Assembly: GCA_963751695.1 (NCBI GenBank)
Contig: CAVVVP010000009.1
Location: 310,001-374,000 of the forward strand
Length of the DNA stretch: 64,000 nt
Origin: SZUA-22 sp963751695
Lineage (GTDB): Bacteria; Bacteroidota; Ignavibacteria; Ignavibacteriales; Melioribacteraceae
Direction of reading: 5' to 3'
Positions within the stretch are counted from its first letter, which is position 1; each line of letters starts with the position of its first letter. The notes below the pieces were generated by a model. That model was not told where the DNA came from. It did not search any database and saw only the letters and a list, made by a program, of their open reading frames with translations. Positions 18,813 to 26,833 of the stretch are shown one piece after another. Made by a program: the position numbers and the translations under genes.

Positions 18813-18975
18813 TAGAGCCTAGCTCTAGAAGAAAACAGACAAACCAAAAGTGCCTCGTAAGATAAGCACCTCGACAAATGACAAACGGAAAACTTGGAGT
18901 TCAACTTAAAGTAGGTTGAGCTCTTACCAAAATGCTGATATAAACTTCAGCAACATAAACCTCTAGAAAAGAGGT
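18813..18975 (+). promoter_or_regulatory. Structured RNA leader of the primase/helicase gene
   Basis: A run of short hairpins precedes the start codon at 18981: TAGAGC-CTA-GCTCTA (18813-18827); a 9-bp stem GAGTTCAAC (18897-18905) with GTTGAGCTC (18915-18923); TGCTGA (18933-18938) with TCAGCA (18947-18952); and ACCTCT (18959-18964) with AGAGGT (18970-18975). The last one contains the ribosome-binding sequence AGAGG, which lies 6 bases before the ATG, so folding would block translation. It resembles a cis-regulatory leader, but I cannot match it to a known riboswitch. Confidence 0.5.
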
Positions 18976-18980
18976 ATAAG

Positions 18981-20836
18981 ATGATACAGAAACAAGTATC
19001 TGTTGGAGATTCCGTTTTCAACAATCAAATGTCCACATCAACATTAAATGATGTAATTACAAAAATTAAAACAGATGAAGATCTATAAAGATAAGGTAGA
19101 AACTAATCAGATCTTTGACGACAAAGAAACACGATCAAAAGTTAAGAATGGATTACCATTTTTTAACCTAGGACAATTCAGTGACAATGTAAGAAAAACT
19201 GATAACTTCCTATCAACCAACTTCATGATCCTAGATTTGGATAATCTGGATGATCACTGAGTTAAGTGAAGTAAAAAACAAGCTGCAGAACGATGGCAAA
19301 ATATTCTGCTTCTTCCTATCTCCAAGTGGCACCGGATACAAAGTAGTTTACAGATATGCTGAAGAGATTACAGAGAGTAAAGCTTTACAGAAAACTATAA
19401 ATACTATGCAGAACAGTTCGAAAAAGAATATGGTATTAAAACTGATAAGACAAGTGATGCTGCAAGAGCATGTTTTTTCAGTTATGATCCTAATCTTATA
19501 CTTAAATGAAAATGCAGAACCACTGGAAGTAAAAGAGTTTGTAGAAACTGTTAAAAAACTTGATCTTTCATCTATAAGAACAGATGATGAGAAAGATTTA
19601 TCCCAGAAGCAGTAGAATACCTACGTACAAGAATAAGCAGTTACGATGACTGGACAAGAGCTGGTATGGCATTGGCTTCACTGGGGAAGCTGGAAGAAGT
19701 TACTTCCATGATCTAAGTCAGTAATCCCACAGTACAATGACACCCCAGAAGAAGTAGACAAGAAGTTCGATAACTTTTTGCAAACTGCTACTGGTAAAAT
19801 CCAGATTGCTACTTTGTTTGAGATAGCAAAGAGTCATGGATTTGAATATACAACTCCAGTACAACCAATTAAGCCCGATTGATACAAATCAGTTTGTAGA
19901 AGAAATGAAAAATCAGTTTGCTTTGGATGACAAGAGAGTAATTGGTGAGCTTATAGGATATGGATTAACAAATATGCTGAGATCGCAGAACACCTTGATG
20001 GTATTCAACCCGGATTCTATCACTTAGCGGCTGATACCAACATTGGTAAAACAGCGGTGTATACAAATCTTGCAATAGATCTGATCGAAAGTAATGATGA
20101 TGTTCAAGTACTTTTCTTTGCTTTGGATGATTCTAAAAAATATGCAGCATACAGATACTTAAGCATCTTATCTGAACTAAGATTTAAGGATGTAAAGTAT
20201 GGACTGAATAATCTGAAAGATCCAGCTGATCATAAGCACTTAAAAATGCAAGAGAAGATTCATAGAATACATTAAAGATGAAAGACTGTTGATCTATGAC
20301 ACATCAGATGTTCAGCATATTGATCAAGTTGAAGATATTATTAGAAACTACAAAGCAAGAATATGGTAGTAATTATAGATGGTCTTTACAACCTAGAAGT
20401 AAGCAATGGTAGCAGAGAAGGCATTAGACAAGAAAACATAGAACGTGCTCAGAAAGTTAAACGACTTGTAGATATTTATGATATACCAGTATTTACAACC
20501 GGAGAGTTCCGTAAGAAACAGAAAGGTGAATCTGAAAACAAAAGACCAACCATTGATGATCTAATGGAAACCGGTAAGTTCGCTTACAATGCAAACTGTG
20601 TATTGCTGCTCTACCCAGAAGATCAGAAAAGTAAAAATGATGCTGAAGTAAACCTAATCCTTGAATTTGCAAAGAATAAGATCTCCGAGTTCAAAGGTAA
20701 GCAAGAACTAACATTTGAAAGAGCCAAAGGTAAAATAAAACAAGGCTGGTCTGCATTTAATATCGTCAGAACAATCCCAGATAATCAAACCGGAAGAGGT
20801 TTGAAATATGCTGATCTTGGTGGGGAGGAGGTGTAA
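18981..20836 (+). pseudogene. Mobile-element primase/DnaB-like helicase, broken by several frameshifts
   Basis: One gene read in at least five successive frames. It starts MIQKQVSVGDSVFNN, continues with a BT4734-like N-terminal domain (FFNLGQF, NFMILDLDNLDD, FCFFLSPSGTGYKVVYRY), then YLRTRISSYDDWTRAGMALA, and then a RecA-type helicase domain: PGFYHLAADTNIGKTAVYTNL (Walker A), VLFFALDDS, VVIIDGLYNL (Walker B) and a final PIRT-free stretch PTIDDLMETGKFAYNANCVL. Junctions fall near 19075, 19250, 19430, 19610, 19710, 19880, 20000, 20260 and 20360. The BT4734-like domain is typical of Bacteroidota plasmids and conjugative elements. Each shift is a small indel, and the protein similarity runs straight across, so decay is recent or the sequence is error-prone here. 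Confidence 0.75.
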
Positions 20837-20837
20837 T

Positions 20838-21920
20838 ATGAGACTCCCTAAAATCGATTTAACTACCAGTTTAGAATTACTCCCGATGTTAACGCATCGG
20901 GGGATTTTTCTTACTCCGGGGAATTACCTAAGAAGGAAGACATTCTAAAAAAGCAAGAGCAAATACTTGGTAAAGAGCTCACCGCTGAACAAGAAAGAAA
21001 AATATTAAAAACAGTAGGGCATTACTCTTCAAAAGGTAAAATCGTAAGAGACTTTGGAAATTATGTCATTATGTTCTCAGCGAAGTTATACATCGAGGAA
21101 TTAGAAAAAGCAGAAACTCAGATAAAAGATGAACTCCTTAGGGATCAGTTTACCAAAGAAGAAATTAGCAAAGCACTTAAGAAGTTAAATACCTACAAGC
21201 TAGCACAAAGAATGGCGATCATAATATTGGCCGAAGTTTCAGAGCAGAGAAAGTATGAAGAATTGGTTATACCAAGACATAGACTTGTTGAGAGACTTGG
21301 TTTTACGACTTCAGACAAACATGTATATAAGCAAATTAAAGATGCAATGTTTTCACTAAGGTGGCTAAGTTTTGCTATCTATGAGTTTAACACCAAAAAG
21401 ACTTTTGCTCAAAAAGGAAAGACTACTGGAAACTTTATCTATAACATCCGTGAAACAGCAACAGATTATACACTTTGGATTAATAAACTCTTCGTAGGAA
21501 GTGTAGCAGCCATGTTTAAGAATAACAAAAAGAAAGACATGGTACGAGGATACCTAGAATATCCAATGCAGTTCATAAAGGAGGTGAAAGATATGAATGA
21601 CTCAGCAGTATTTTTAGGACAATACCTTAATAACACAAATCGGAAATCCTAAAATCAAACAAAAAACTAAGAAAAGAGTTGTAGCACAGTCTGTGGAAAA
21701 ACTCATGCGCAAATCCAACATAGCCCATTCAAGGCCCAATGTTAGAGTAAACAGATTTCTAGAAGCTCTTGCAGAACTGAAGTTCATCGAAAAAATTGCA
21801 CCTAGTATAAATGAAATGAAGAAGATGAAATCGAGCACTGTGGAAAAATTAACTCTGCATATAACCCTCCCAGACAATAATACAGAAATAGAAAAAGTAA
21901 TAATGAGGGTGCAAAAATAG
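20838..21920 (+). pseudogene. Putative replication initiator of the mobile element, frameshifted
   Basis: The frame starting at the ATG at 20838 (MRLPKID) passes by a one-base shift near 20858 into a second frame (NYQFRITPDVNASGDFSYSG, then ILKKQEQILGKELTAEQERK) that runs to 21652. A further shift near 21645 leads to the frame 21693-21920, ending IMRVQK. The middle part (KLAQRMAIIILAEVSEQRKY, YKQIKDAMFSLRWLSFAIYEF, YTLWINKLFVGSVAAMF) looks like the paired winged-helix fold of plasmid Rep initiators, and iteron-like repeats begin at its 3' end. I do not recognise a named family. It follows the primase/helicase directly, which supports a replication role. Confidence 0.5.
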
Positions 21921-21971
21921 GGCAAATAGTATTAGTGAGAGTGCAAAAAGTACTAATGAGCGTGCAAAAAA
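21901..21971 (+). repeat. Three iteron-like direct repeats (candidate origin)
   Basis: Three 18-base units with consensus TARTGAGNGTGCAAAAAD start at 21901, 21933 and 21954; starts are 32 and 21 bases apart, the latter close to two helical turns. The first overlaps the end of the putative replication-initiator gene. Short repeats at the 3' edge of a rep gene are the usual binding sites for iteron-type initiators. Confidence 0.5.
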
Positions 21972-22033
21972 GCGCTGTAACCCCAGTGTTTATAAGGGTT
22001 TAATTTCACTTATAACTATTTATAATAGTTATA

Positions 22034-22078
22034 ACAACTAAAAGCCCCTCCACGAAAGTTGCGGGGCTTTTTAGTTGT
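22034..22078. terminator. Bidirectional intrinsic terminator
   Basis: A long, almost perfect stem: ACAACTAAAAGCCCC (22034-22048) pairs with GGGGCTTTTTAGTTGT (22063-22078), which has one extra T. The GC core is flanked by A and T runs on both sides, so it can stop transcription in both directions. It follows the rep/iteron region. Confidence 0.8.
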
Positions 22079-22283
22079 GCTTGAATTGTACTGTATATGG
22101 TTTTAAAGAAAGCATGCTGCATTTGGTTTACTCCTAGAACAACCAATAGGTGCTAGCACAAAATCTTCGGGAGTTTATATTACTAAAGATTAAATTGTAA
22201 AAAGATTAATTATTCCTTGAGAGTTTTTGTATTTCTTCTATATTAAAACGTACTAAAATATAATAGTAATAAAGGAGTACATA

Positions 22284-22772
22284 ATGAACGATATAATCAT
22301 ATTTGCAGCGGGGTTGATGTCTGGGACTATTTTATTGGTTATCCAATACTTAATTGAAAAGAAGAATGTTAAACATTTTATTGGGACTTATTTAAGTGTT
22401 AATATCGATCGACTAAACAATTATATTGAAATGCTAAGTAATTCCAATTTAGAGAAAGTACCAGCTGCTTCACTCCCATTTGATAGTAACTTATTTTTTA
22501 ATACTATCTCAAAATTTAGATTCAAAGAACAAAGGAAGCTATACCAAATAGGTGTTTCCCTTGAAATAATTAGTAAAAGCCATGCCGACTTCTTCAGTAT
22601 TGAAAAACTAACTGGAGGTTCATTTGTGGGATTTTTAATATCTCATTATACATTAAACATTGTTGAGCCTTATTTGGAATACTTCAATTTTGACAACGTC
22701 AAAATAAAAAATGATCAAGAAGGGATTAGCAAGCTTGCAAATCTAATTCGAGAACATGGACGTCCAAGGTAG
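22284..22772 (+). CDS. Membrane-anchored small protein of unknown function
   Basis: A 162-residue protein with an AAAGGAG ribosome-binding site and one N-terminal transmembrane helix (residues 4-24) followed by a cytoplasmic helical domain. No motif is recognised. The layout (one helix, then a helical domain of about 130 residues rich in Asn, Leu and Ile) recurs in small cargo genes of mobile elements. It is intact while its neighbours are broken. A terminator lies upstream, so it is expressed on its own. Confidence 0.6.
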   Translation: MNDIIIFAAGLMSGTILLVIQYLIEKKNVKHFIGTYLSVNIDRLNNYIEMLSNSNLEKVPAASLPFDSNLFFNTISKFRFKEQRKLYQIGVSLEIISKSHADFFSIEKLTGGSFVGFLISHYTLNIVEPYLEYFNFDNVKIKNDQEGISKLANLIREHGRPR

Positions 22773-23215
22773 TAATGTACTTAAGTTATATTTTTAAAAA
22801 TAATTTTTCAAATCTCTGAATTCGCATAAGTTTGATGATTTATATCAATTAAGATGTAGGCTTTTTTGGTTAGTCCCGGAGCTGAACTAAAATCGATACT
22901 ATCTGTATTTGATCTACTTCCATAATAACCAAACTGGCCCATGCATGTTAGCAAGCTATTTTAAGTTTGGAGATTGGCTCCAGCTTAACTCCAAAACAGC
23001 CCCAGCTCAGCCCACACGAGTAAAAAAATATCAAACAAATGCTAAGTAATCGAAACGATATTTCGGAAACCTATACTAGCTATGAAAAATAGGGAATCTT
23101 TGAAAGTAGCCTAAAATAGTATTGTATTTAATGAGTTGGGGTGCTATTATTTTCGCTTTTAAACATTGATATATTTTTTTCGTAAGAAAAGAACAGATTT
23201 TAATGAAGGAAAATA
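22773..23215. other. Gap of about 440 bp without a supported gene
   Basis: Spacer between the small membrane-protein gene and the leftward terminator of the broken outer-membrane protein gene. No frame with a ribosome-binding site, no hairpin with a T run and no repeat was seen on either strand. Confidence 0.45.
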
Positions 23216-23220
23216 TGAAA

Positions 23221-23253
23221 AAGGTGAGTAACCCCAGCCAGATCACTCACCTT
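23221..23253 (-). terminator. Terminator of the broken outer-membrane protein gene, diverged copy of the 41-bp hairpin
   Basis: On the minus strand AAGGTGAGT (23253-23245), loop GATCTGGCTGGGGTT, ACTCACCTT (23229-23221), then a T run. It lies 35 bases after the stop of the beta-barrel gene. The stem start GGTGAG and loop core TGGCTGGG are shared with the hairpins at 15927 and 23955. Confidence 0.8.
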
Positions 23254-23288
23254 TGAGAATTTGTATACACAAGTATGGGTTGTGTTGC

Positions 23289-23876
23289 CTAAATACTAAT
23301 TCTAACTCCAGCATTGATGTATAATGATCTTGCTTTACCTAGGTCAAAATCTGTGACACTTGTTACATTTGTCAAAGACCATTCATACTTAAGATCAACA
23401 AAAACAATGATATGTCAGCACCAACACCTAAAAACACACCGTATTGAGCCTTCTTAAAGTCATCAACATCAACTCCATTAGAAGTAAAAGTACTAAGAAA
23501 GTAGGCTGAGCCTCCACCAAAAGCACGTAATCCAAAAACATCCTTTTCTTTTCCGAGTAAATGATACCCTACCATTAAGGGGATTCTAATACCAGAAAGT
23601 TTTGCATCGAAATCTACACTAGTAGTATTCTCAGTTATTTTATTACTCTTGTGAGACCCAAAATACTCCACCTTCACCATAAAGTTTTTCACCACCAGAT
23701 ACAGTTGCACCGATTTGCCAACCGGCTTGGGCAGATGGAGAAACGTTTTCTGGATCTTGAGAAAATCCAGTAAAGTTCATTCCAATTGCTGGTTTAATCT
23801 CTAGTTGTGCAAATGATGTGCTGCTTAAAGTAAAAAATGCAAATAGAACAAATAAAATTAGGGTTAGTTTTTCCAT
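23289..23876 (-). pseudogene. Outer-membrane beta-barrel (porin-family) protein with two frameshifts
   Basis: The first frame (from the ATG at 23876) gives a signal peptide ending SFAQ and LEIKPAIGMNFTGFS; a shift near 23650-23700 leads to VKVEYFGSHKSNKI and GIRIPLMVGYHLLGKEKDVFG; a second shift near 23395 gives the final VDLKYEWSLTN and the last strand YINAGVRISI. Together this is a typical 8-stranded OMP_b-brl/PF13568-type protein of about 195 residues. The 74-78 bp upstream hairpin (23955) and Crp-like site (24050) suggest controlled expression. The two shifts make it non-functional unless they are sequence errors. Confidence 0.75.
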
Positions 23877-23954
23877 ATATACCTCTTTTTAATTAAACAT
23901 TAAATCTTTAGGGTATAAAAGAAATGAACTTTAAGTAAAAAGTCAAGTGGTCTT

Positions 23955-23995
23955 AATAAAAAAGGTGAGAAGTCCCAGCCAAGTTCTTCTCACCT
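23955..23995 (-). repeat. 41-bp hairpin repeat, copy B (inside the island)
   Basis: Identical to 15927-15967 over all 41 bases. On the minus strand it forms a 10-bp stem with a 13-base loop and ends in six T residues. It lies between a perfect Crp-like palindrome (54 bp upstream on the minus strand) and the start codon of the beta-barrel gene (78 bp downstream). It could be an attenuator in the leader of that gene or the terminator of a very short transcript. Confidence 0.75.
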
Positions 23996-24049
23996 ATAAG
24001 TAAATCGTAAAATCTACAGCTGAAATATATAAACAAACCTTAAACCTAG

Positions 24050-24067
24050 TTGTGAGGTGAATCACAA
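24050..24067. promoter_or_regulatory. Crp/Fnr-type palindrome
   Basis: TTGTGA-GGTGAA-TCACAA, a perfect dyad matching the TGTGA-N6-TCACA consensus of the Crp/Fnr family. It lies about 175 bp upstream of the minus-strand beta-barrel gene, with the copy B hairpin between them. The regulator is not in the window. Confidence 0.55.
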
Positions 24068-24320
24068 TTCATCTTATTCAAATTCAAATAAATCCTCTGA
24101 TCGTTTATCAGACGACATTGCTCGAATTCGAAGAAAGCTGGAATAAAGTTCCAAAAACGTAATCAAGCTTTTTTCAAAATGGGACCCAATAGGGAGGGAC
24201 CCATGGTTAGCCATTAAATGCAAATCCTCTGAAAACAAGGTACCCAACAGAAGCAAAACTCATTTAACATATTTTTTTAATTCTAAAATATTTCCAAAAC
24301 AAAAGGCAATTTCTAACCTA

Positions 24321-24340
24321 AAGAGAGCACATGCTCTCTT
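24321..24340 (-). terminator. Hairpin after the sigma-like gene
   Basis: AAGAGAGC (24321-24328) pairs with GCTCTCTT (24333-24340) around a 4-base loop, 8 bp past the stop codon of the sigma-like gene. There is only a short T run, so it is a weak terminator or a 3'-end stabilising hairpin. Confidence 0.5.
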
Positions 24341-24347
24341 CTAGCTA

Positions 24348-24905
24348 CTAAGCTAGCTCTACCTCAAAGAATCTTAGGTAGGCTTCCTTCACCGAGTTAA
24401 GTATCTGCCTAACCATGTAGTCTGACTGTTTTAACTTTCTGCAGATTTCATTTAGCCTAAATCCATTCATCAGCATCTCTACAATCTGCTTTTGCATATT
24501 GTCTAGTCTGTTTAAGAACTGTTTGAAATCAATGTAAAATGACATACCATCTTCAGCTCTCAGCCGGGTGTTCATTTTTAAGTTAGGAAGGTTATCCACG
24601 AAGTCGACTTTGTCAAATGTTCCATCCCATTGGTGCTGCTGATTCATGATGTCACGTGTACTAGAACCTCCACCGTTCTTTCCACAGAAGCTTCTTGTGG
24701 CTAGTTCTTTCTTACGCATACTGATGAACCTCTTTAATAGAAGAAGATCTGGTTGCTGTCCTTTAGCGATCATGCGTTTGTATTGTACTAAGGTTTGACA
24801 GACTAGCTCTTGTCTTAGGTCAATAAATTCGTGACGTGGAATATTATATCCTCTAAGCTCAAGATTGGCAGTTTTGTATAACTCGGCAATTAGTTTGTTA
24901 TCCAT
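24348..24905 (-). CDS. Small sigma-factor-like regulator of the mobile element
   Basis: A 185-residue cytoplasmic protein. The last 50 residues (LDNMQKQIVEMLMNGFRLNE, then CRKLKQSDYMVRQILNSV) match the region-4 helix-turn-helix layout of sigma-70-type factors: a helix ending in a hydrophobic turn, a short linker, and a recognition helix. The N-terminal half (HEFIDLRQELVCQTLVQYKRM) could be a degenerate region 2. The long middle segment is basic. It may recognise element-specific promoters; an RNA-polymerase-independent DNA-binding role cannot be excluded. It is intact. A divergent gap of about 400 bp with repeats and a hairpin follows upstream. Confidence 0.55.
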   Translation of the reverse strand: MDNKLIAELYKTANLELRGYNIPRHEFIDLRQELVCQTLVQYKRMIAKGQQPDLLLLKRFISMRKKELATRSFCGKNGGGSSTRDIMNQQHQWDGTFDKVDFVDNLPNLKMNTRLRAEDGMSFYIDFKQFLNRLDNMQKQIVEMLMNGFRLNEICRKLKQSDYMVRQILNSVKEAYLRFFEVELA

Positions 24906-25056
24906 ATTGCCTCGGTGTTATTTGGTTAGATGTGTGTGTGGTTGCTTGGCGGGTAATAATTATTAGCTGTGTTGACCACTTACATAACTTCTTATACCCA
25001 TTATTTAACAAAAACTAAGACAAAAAGTAGGATGGCGGTAATTAGGTGAGTCTTAG

Positions 25057-25098
25057 CTAAAATTAGCTAAGAATTAACTAAAATTAGGTAGGAATTAA
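25057..25098. repeat. Tandem 21-bp direct repeat (two units)
   Basis: Two adjacent 21-base units at 25057-25077 and 25078-25098, CTAAAATTAGCTAAGAATTAA and CTAAAATTAGGTAGGAATTAA, agree at 19 of 21 positions. They lie in the divergent spacer between the sigma-like gene (minus) and the small basic protein gene (plus), on consecutive helical faces, as expected for a regulator binding site. Confidence 0.55.
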
Positions 25099-25232
25099 CC
25101 ATTCCCCTATGGTGTTATACTATAATAAGTTAGAGCAAAAAAAATATTTTTGAAAAATTCTTGTCAAAATTATTTCATTAATGTATTTTTGCAGAGTGTT
25201 CTTTTGAAATTATGACTTTGATCCTTTGTTGG

Positions 25233-25263
25233 ACCAATCAGCGGTGCGCAAGCGCCGGTTGGT
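25233..25263 (+). promoter_or_regulatory. GNRA-capped hairpin in the leader of the 25304 gene
   Basis: ACCAA (25233-25237) pairs with TTGGT (25259-25263), and inside it CGGTGC (25242-25247) pairs with GCGCCG (25252-25257) around the tetraloop GCAA. A stable, GC-rich stem with a GNRA loop is striking in this AT-rich region. It ends 40 bases before the start codon, so it probably lies in the 5' untranslated RNA. Confidence 0.5.
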
Positions 25264-25303
25264 GTCAAATCACTGACAATTTACAACAAAATTAGGAAAT
25301 ACA

Positions 25304-25612
25304 ATGAGTAAGAGTAGGAAGAATGCTTTTGCTAATCGTAGGATTTCAGACCCAAGGATTTCTAGAGCTAAGAGAAAGGCGAAAGCTTCTCACAATAAAG
25401 TCCAGAGATTTTCTGCCAAGCTAAATGGTTTTCAAAATGAAACCAAAGAGGTTAAGGCTAGGAAGGGGTCCCGTAGTGTCGAGGAAATTAACCTTGATGT
25501 TATTGGATTAAAAGGTAAGTTAGCCATTGCTGAGAATGAATATTTTCGTCAATTAAAGACTTACGAAGCCTTCTTGAAGAAAAATCGCGATCTTGATAAA
25601 AAAAGGTCGTAA
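25304..25612 (+). CDS. Small, very basic protein of unknown function
   Basis: A 102-residue protein rich in Lys and Arg (RRISDPRISRAKRKAKASHN) with a helical, possibly coiled-coil C-terminal half (LAIAENEYFRQLKTYEAFLKK). No known family is recognised. The charge suggests nucleic-acid binding. It has its own leader hairpin, an upstream tandem repeat, and a strong terminator downstream at 25627, so it is an independent unit. A clear ribosome-binding site is lacking (TTAGGAAATACA). Confidence 0.55.
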   Translation: MSKSRKNAFANRRISDPRISRAKRKAKASHNKVQRFSAKLNGFQNETKEVKARKGSRSVEEINLDVIGLKGKLAIAENEYFRQLKTYEAFLKKNRDLDKKRS

Positions 25613-25626
25613 AACTACAGTTAGTG

Positions 25627-25656
25627 ATGCCGGGGTTAGTAGCCTCGGCATTTTTT
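25627..25656 (+). terminator. Rho-independent terminator
   Basis: A 9-bp stem from ATGCCGGGG (25627-25635) and CCTCGGCAT (25643-25651), with one G-T pair, followed by a run of six T residues. It lies 14 bases after the stop of the small basic protein gene. Confidence 0.9.
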
Positions 25657-25676
25657 ATTTATGGTTAAAACATTAA

Positions 25677-26528
25677 ATGAACCACATCGAAGACAAATAC
25701 AAAAACGCAATTGATCATCTGAACAAGAATGATCGAGTTTCATTTATTATTTGGGCCAGAAAAACTGCTGAAACTCTTGCAGAGACTATTTATAAGAAAA
25801 ACTTCCCAAATAGTGATACAAAACATCTAAAATTTGCCGAAATCATATCCAAACTTAAAAGGAAAGAACTAATTCCAACAGCAATAATACCTCAATTTTG
25901 GGGAGCACAAAAATTTGGAAATGAAGGTGTCCATGAAGGGGATCTTAAAAATGAAGATCTTACAGATAATATTATAGACCCAGTTTATAAAAATCTAAAG
26001 AATGTAATGAATTGGTATAGAGAAGAGCTTAGACCAGAATGGGAAAAACAAAGCATAGATTCATCAGCAATAAATCCTCACTATTACAAAGATCTAGATA
26101 AACTAAAGAATAATAATTTTGATCCTTCCACAAAACTCCATGACAATACAGTATTGATCATTGTTGGATCTACAATAAGTGCTGAACTATTTGACCGGCC
26201 TTTAGCCGGAATGTTAAGAGATGAGATAGAAAGAAAGTATCCATTAAAGCCATTCATTTTAAGTGACTTGTATTACTTGTCAGAAGAATCTCTACAAAAA
26301 CATTATACTATCTCTATTGGAATTCCAGCCAATAATAATTTATCAGCAGAATTGACCAAGGTAAATAAAGAAGAATTACAACCACATTGTTCTGACCATA
26401 AGGAACATGGAGTAATAAAAACAGTAATCTGGGGAAGAGATGCTGATGAAACCAGATCTATTATCTACAGCTTTATTGCTGATGAGAATGGGTTAAAGAA
26501 ATTCGCTTGGTCGATGACTGAAGAATAA
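25677..26528 (+). CDS. DUF4145 (HEPN-like) protein with an additional C-terminal domain
   Basis: A 283-residue cytoplasmic protein. Residues 1-105 follow the DUF4145 pattern: a helical start with RKTAETLAETIYKKN, a helix ending LIPTAIIPQF, and the signature FGNEGVHEG (80-88), where the G-N-x-x-x-H segment matches the conserved core. Residues 145-283 are a different alpha/beta domain (NTVLIIVGSTISAELFDRPL, YTISIGIPANNNLS, GVIKTVIWGRDADETRSIIY) that I cannot assign. DUF4145 proteins are frequent in defence-gene clusters; a defence role is inference. It is intact. Confidence 0.65.
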   Translation: MNHIEDKYKNAIDHLNKNDRVSFIIWARKTAETLAETIYKKNFPNSDTKHLKFAEIISKLKRKELIPTAIIPQFWGAQKFGNEGVHEGDLKNEDLTDNIIDPVYKNLKNVMNWYREELRPEWEKQSIDSSAINPHYYKDLDKLKNNNFDPSTKLHDNTVLIIVGSTISAELFDRPLAGMLRDEIERKYPLKPFILSDLYYLSEESLQKHYTISIGIPANNNLSAELTKVNKEELQPHCSDHKEHGVIKTVIWGRDADETRSIIYSFIADENGLKKFAWSMTEE

Positions 26529-26833
26529 ACACTGCTTTGCTTGGTATAAGGATTAAGTAATTACATCCCAGATCAAATTCTTCTCAACTTACTAACCTTT
26601 TGAAATATACTTTCCTAGAATAAAATTGGGTATTTTGTAAAAATTGAGAAGTTGGTATTAATGAAATAGAAGTTTGTTGATTTGAGTGTGCCAACATTAT
26701 ATCATAGGTATCTCTAAGTAGCCCGTCATAATTGGGGAACCTTTTATATCTCAAATAGTAAATCAGACATCAAGTTTCTTGAAGTTTAATACATATAACT
26801 ATAATTTATACATAACTTTGAGAGCAGATTATT
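26529..26833. other. Gap of about 305 bp without a supported gene
   Basis: AT-rich spacer before the hybrid sensor gene. No frame with a ribosome-binding site was seen. The gene that follows has a GAGAGCAG-like site before its ATG at 26834. Confidence 0.4.

Noticed and set aside
24074..24256. 60-codon minus-strand frame before copy B of the hairpin
   Set aside because: No ribosome-binding site and low-information sequence; it could be a gene remnant but I cannot support it.
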